A stretch of DNA of 64,000 nt from positions 62,001 through 126,000 of the forward strand of contig WBMZ01010837.1 in NCBI GenBank assembly GCA_013400975.1, written 5' to 3'. This document shows, piece by piece, positions 63,951 to 64,000 of this stretch (its first letter is position 1; each line of letters starts with the position of its first letter). The translations under genes were made by a program, and so were the position numbers. This stretch comes from Atrichornis clamosus (lineage: Eukaryota > Chordata > Aves > Passeriformes > Menuridae). The notes beneath the pieces were generated by a model that worked only from the letters and a program-made list of their open reading frames with translations, did not search any database and was not told the DNA's origin.

Positions 63951-64000
63951 CTGAAGAATCAATTGCAAAAATCAAAACAATTAAATGAAAGGCACTGTCA

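Noticed and set aside
1..64000. CRISPR arrays, operons, ribosome binding sites, tRNA or rRNA genes
   Set aside because: None seen; the window is spliced eukaryotic DNA and no cloverleaf or rRNA core sequence was recognised by eye.

Overview
The window is vertebrate nuclear DNA, very probably from a bird. It is AT-rich, has short exons with consensus splice sites set in long introns, and carries CR1 LINE fragments and avian-type ERVL long terminal repeats (LTRs). Nothing suggests a prokaryote, plasmid or virus. The species cannot be fixed from the sequence.

The only protein-coding gene I can support is PIBF1 (progesterone immunomodulatory binding factor 1, also called CEP90), a coiled-coil centrosome and centriolar-satellite protein needed for ciliogenesis. 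It lies on the minus strand, so transcription runs from high to low coordinates. I rebuilt nine coding exons by eye, using splice sites, reading phase and similarity to human PIBF1 as I know it. The start codon is at 63895-63897. The exons are 63646-63897, 62692-62792, 60684-60882, 55413-55532, 47127-47260, 45004-45112, 40028-40209, 36746-36871 and 32658-32756. Together they give 1322 coding bases, an open frame of 440 codons plus two bases. That is a little under 60 percent of the roughly 757-residue human protein. The C-terminal exons must lie beyond base 1.

Layout in gene order: 63951-64000 is probably the end of a 5' intron and 63898-63950 is 5' UTR. From 63897 down to 32658, coding exons 1-9 alternate with introns 1-8 (about 0.85 to 8.2 kb). 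From 32657 to 1 is the first 32.7 kb of intron 9, with no exon I could find. Mobile elements sit only in introns. There is an ERVL-type LTR on the minus strand about 38 bp inside intron 3 and another on the plus strand in intron 6. CR1 fragments lie in introns 6, 7 and 9, and a third, more diverged LTR-like element with internal minisatellite units lies in intron 9.

The points most worth checking are a GC-AG intron at the end of coding exon 7, the LTR almost touching the coding exon 3 donor, and inverted LTR copies flanking coding exons 4-6. Those three exons total 363 bases with phase 0 at both ends, so they could be skipped or circularised without breaking the frame. Also of interest are a perfect 25-bp inverted repeat at 22661-22723 and a perfect 43-bp tandem duplication at 49259-49343. 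I found no undescribed multi-gene system and do not claim one.
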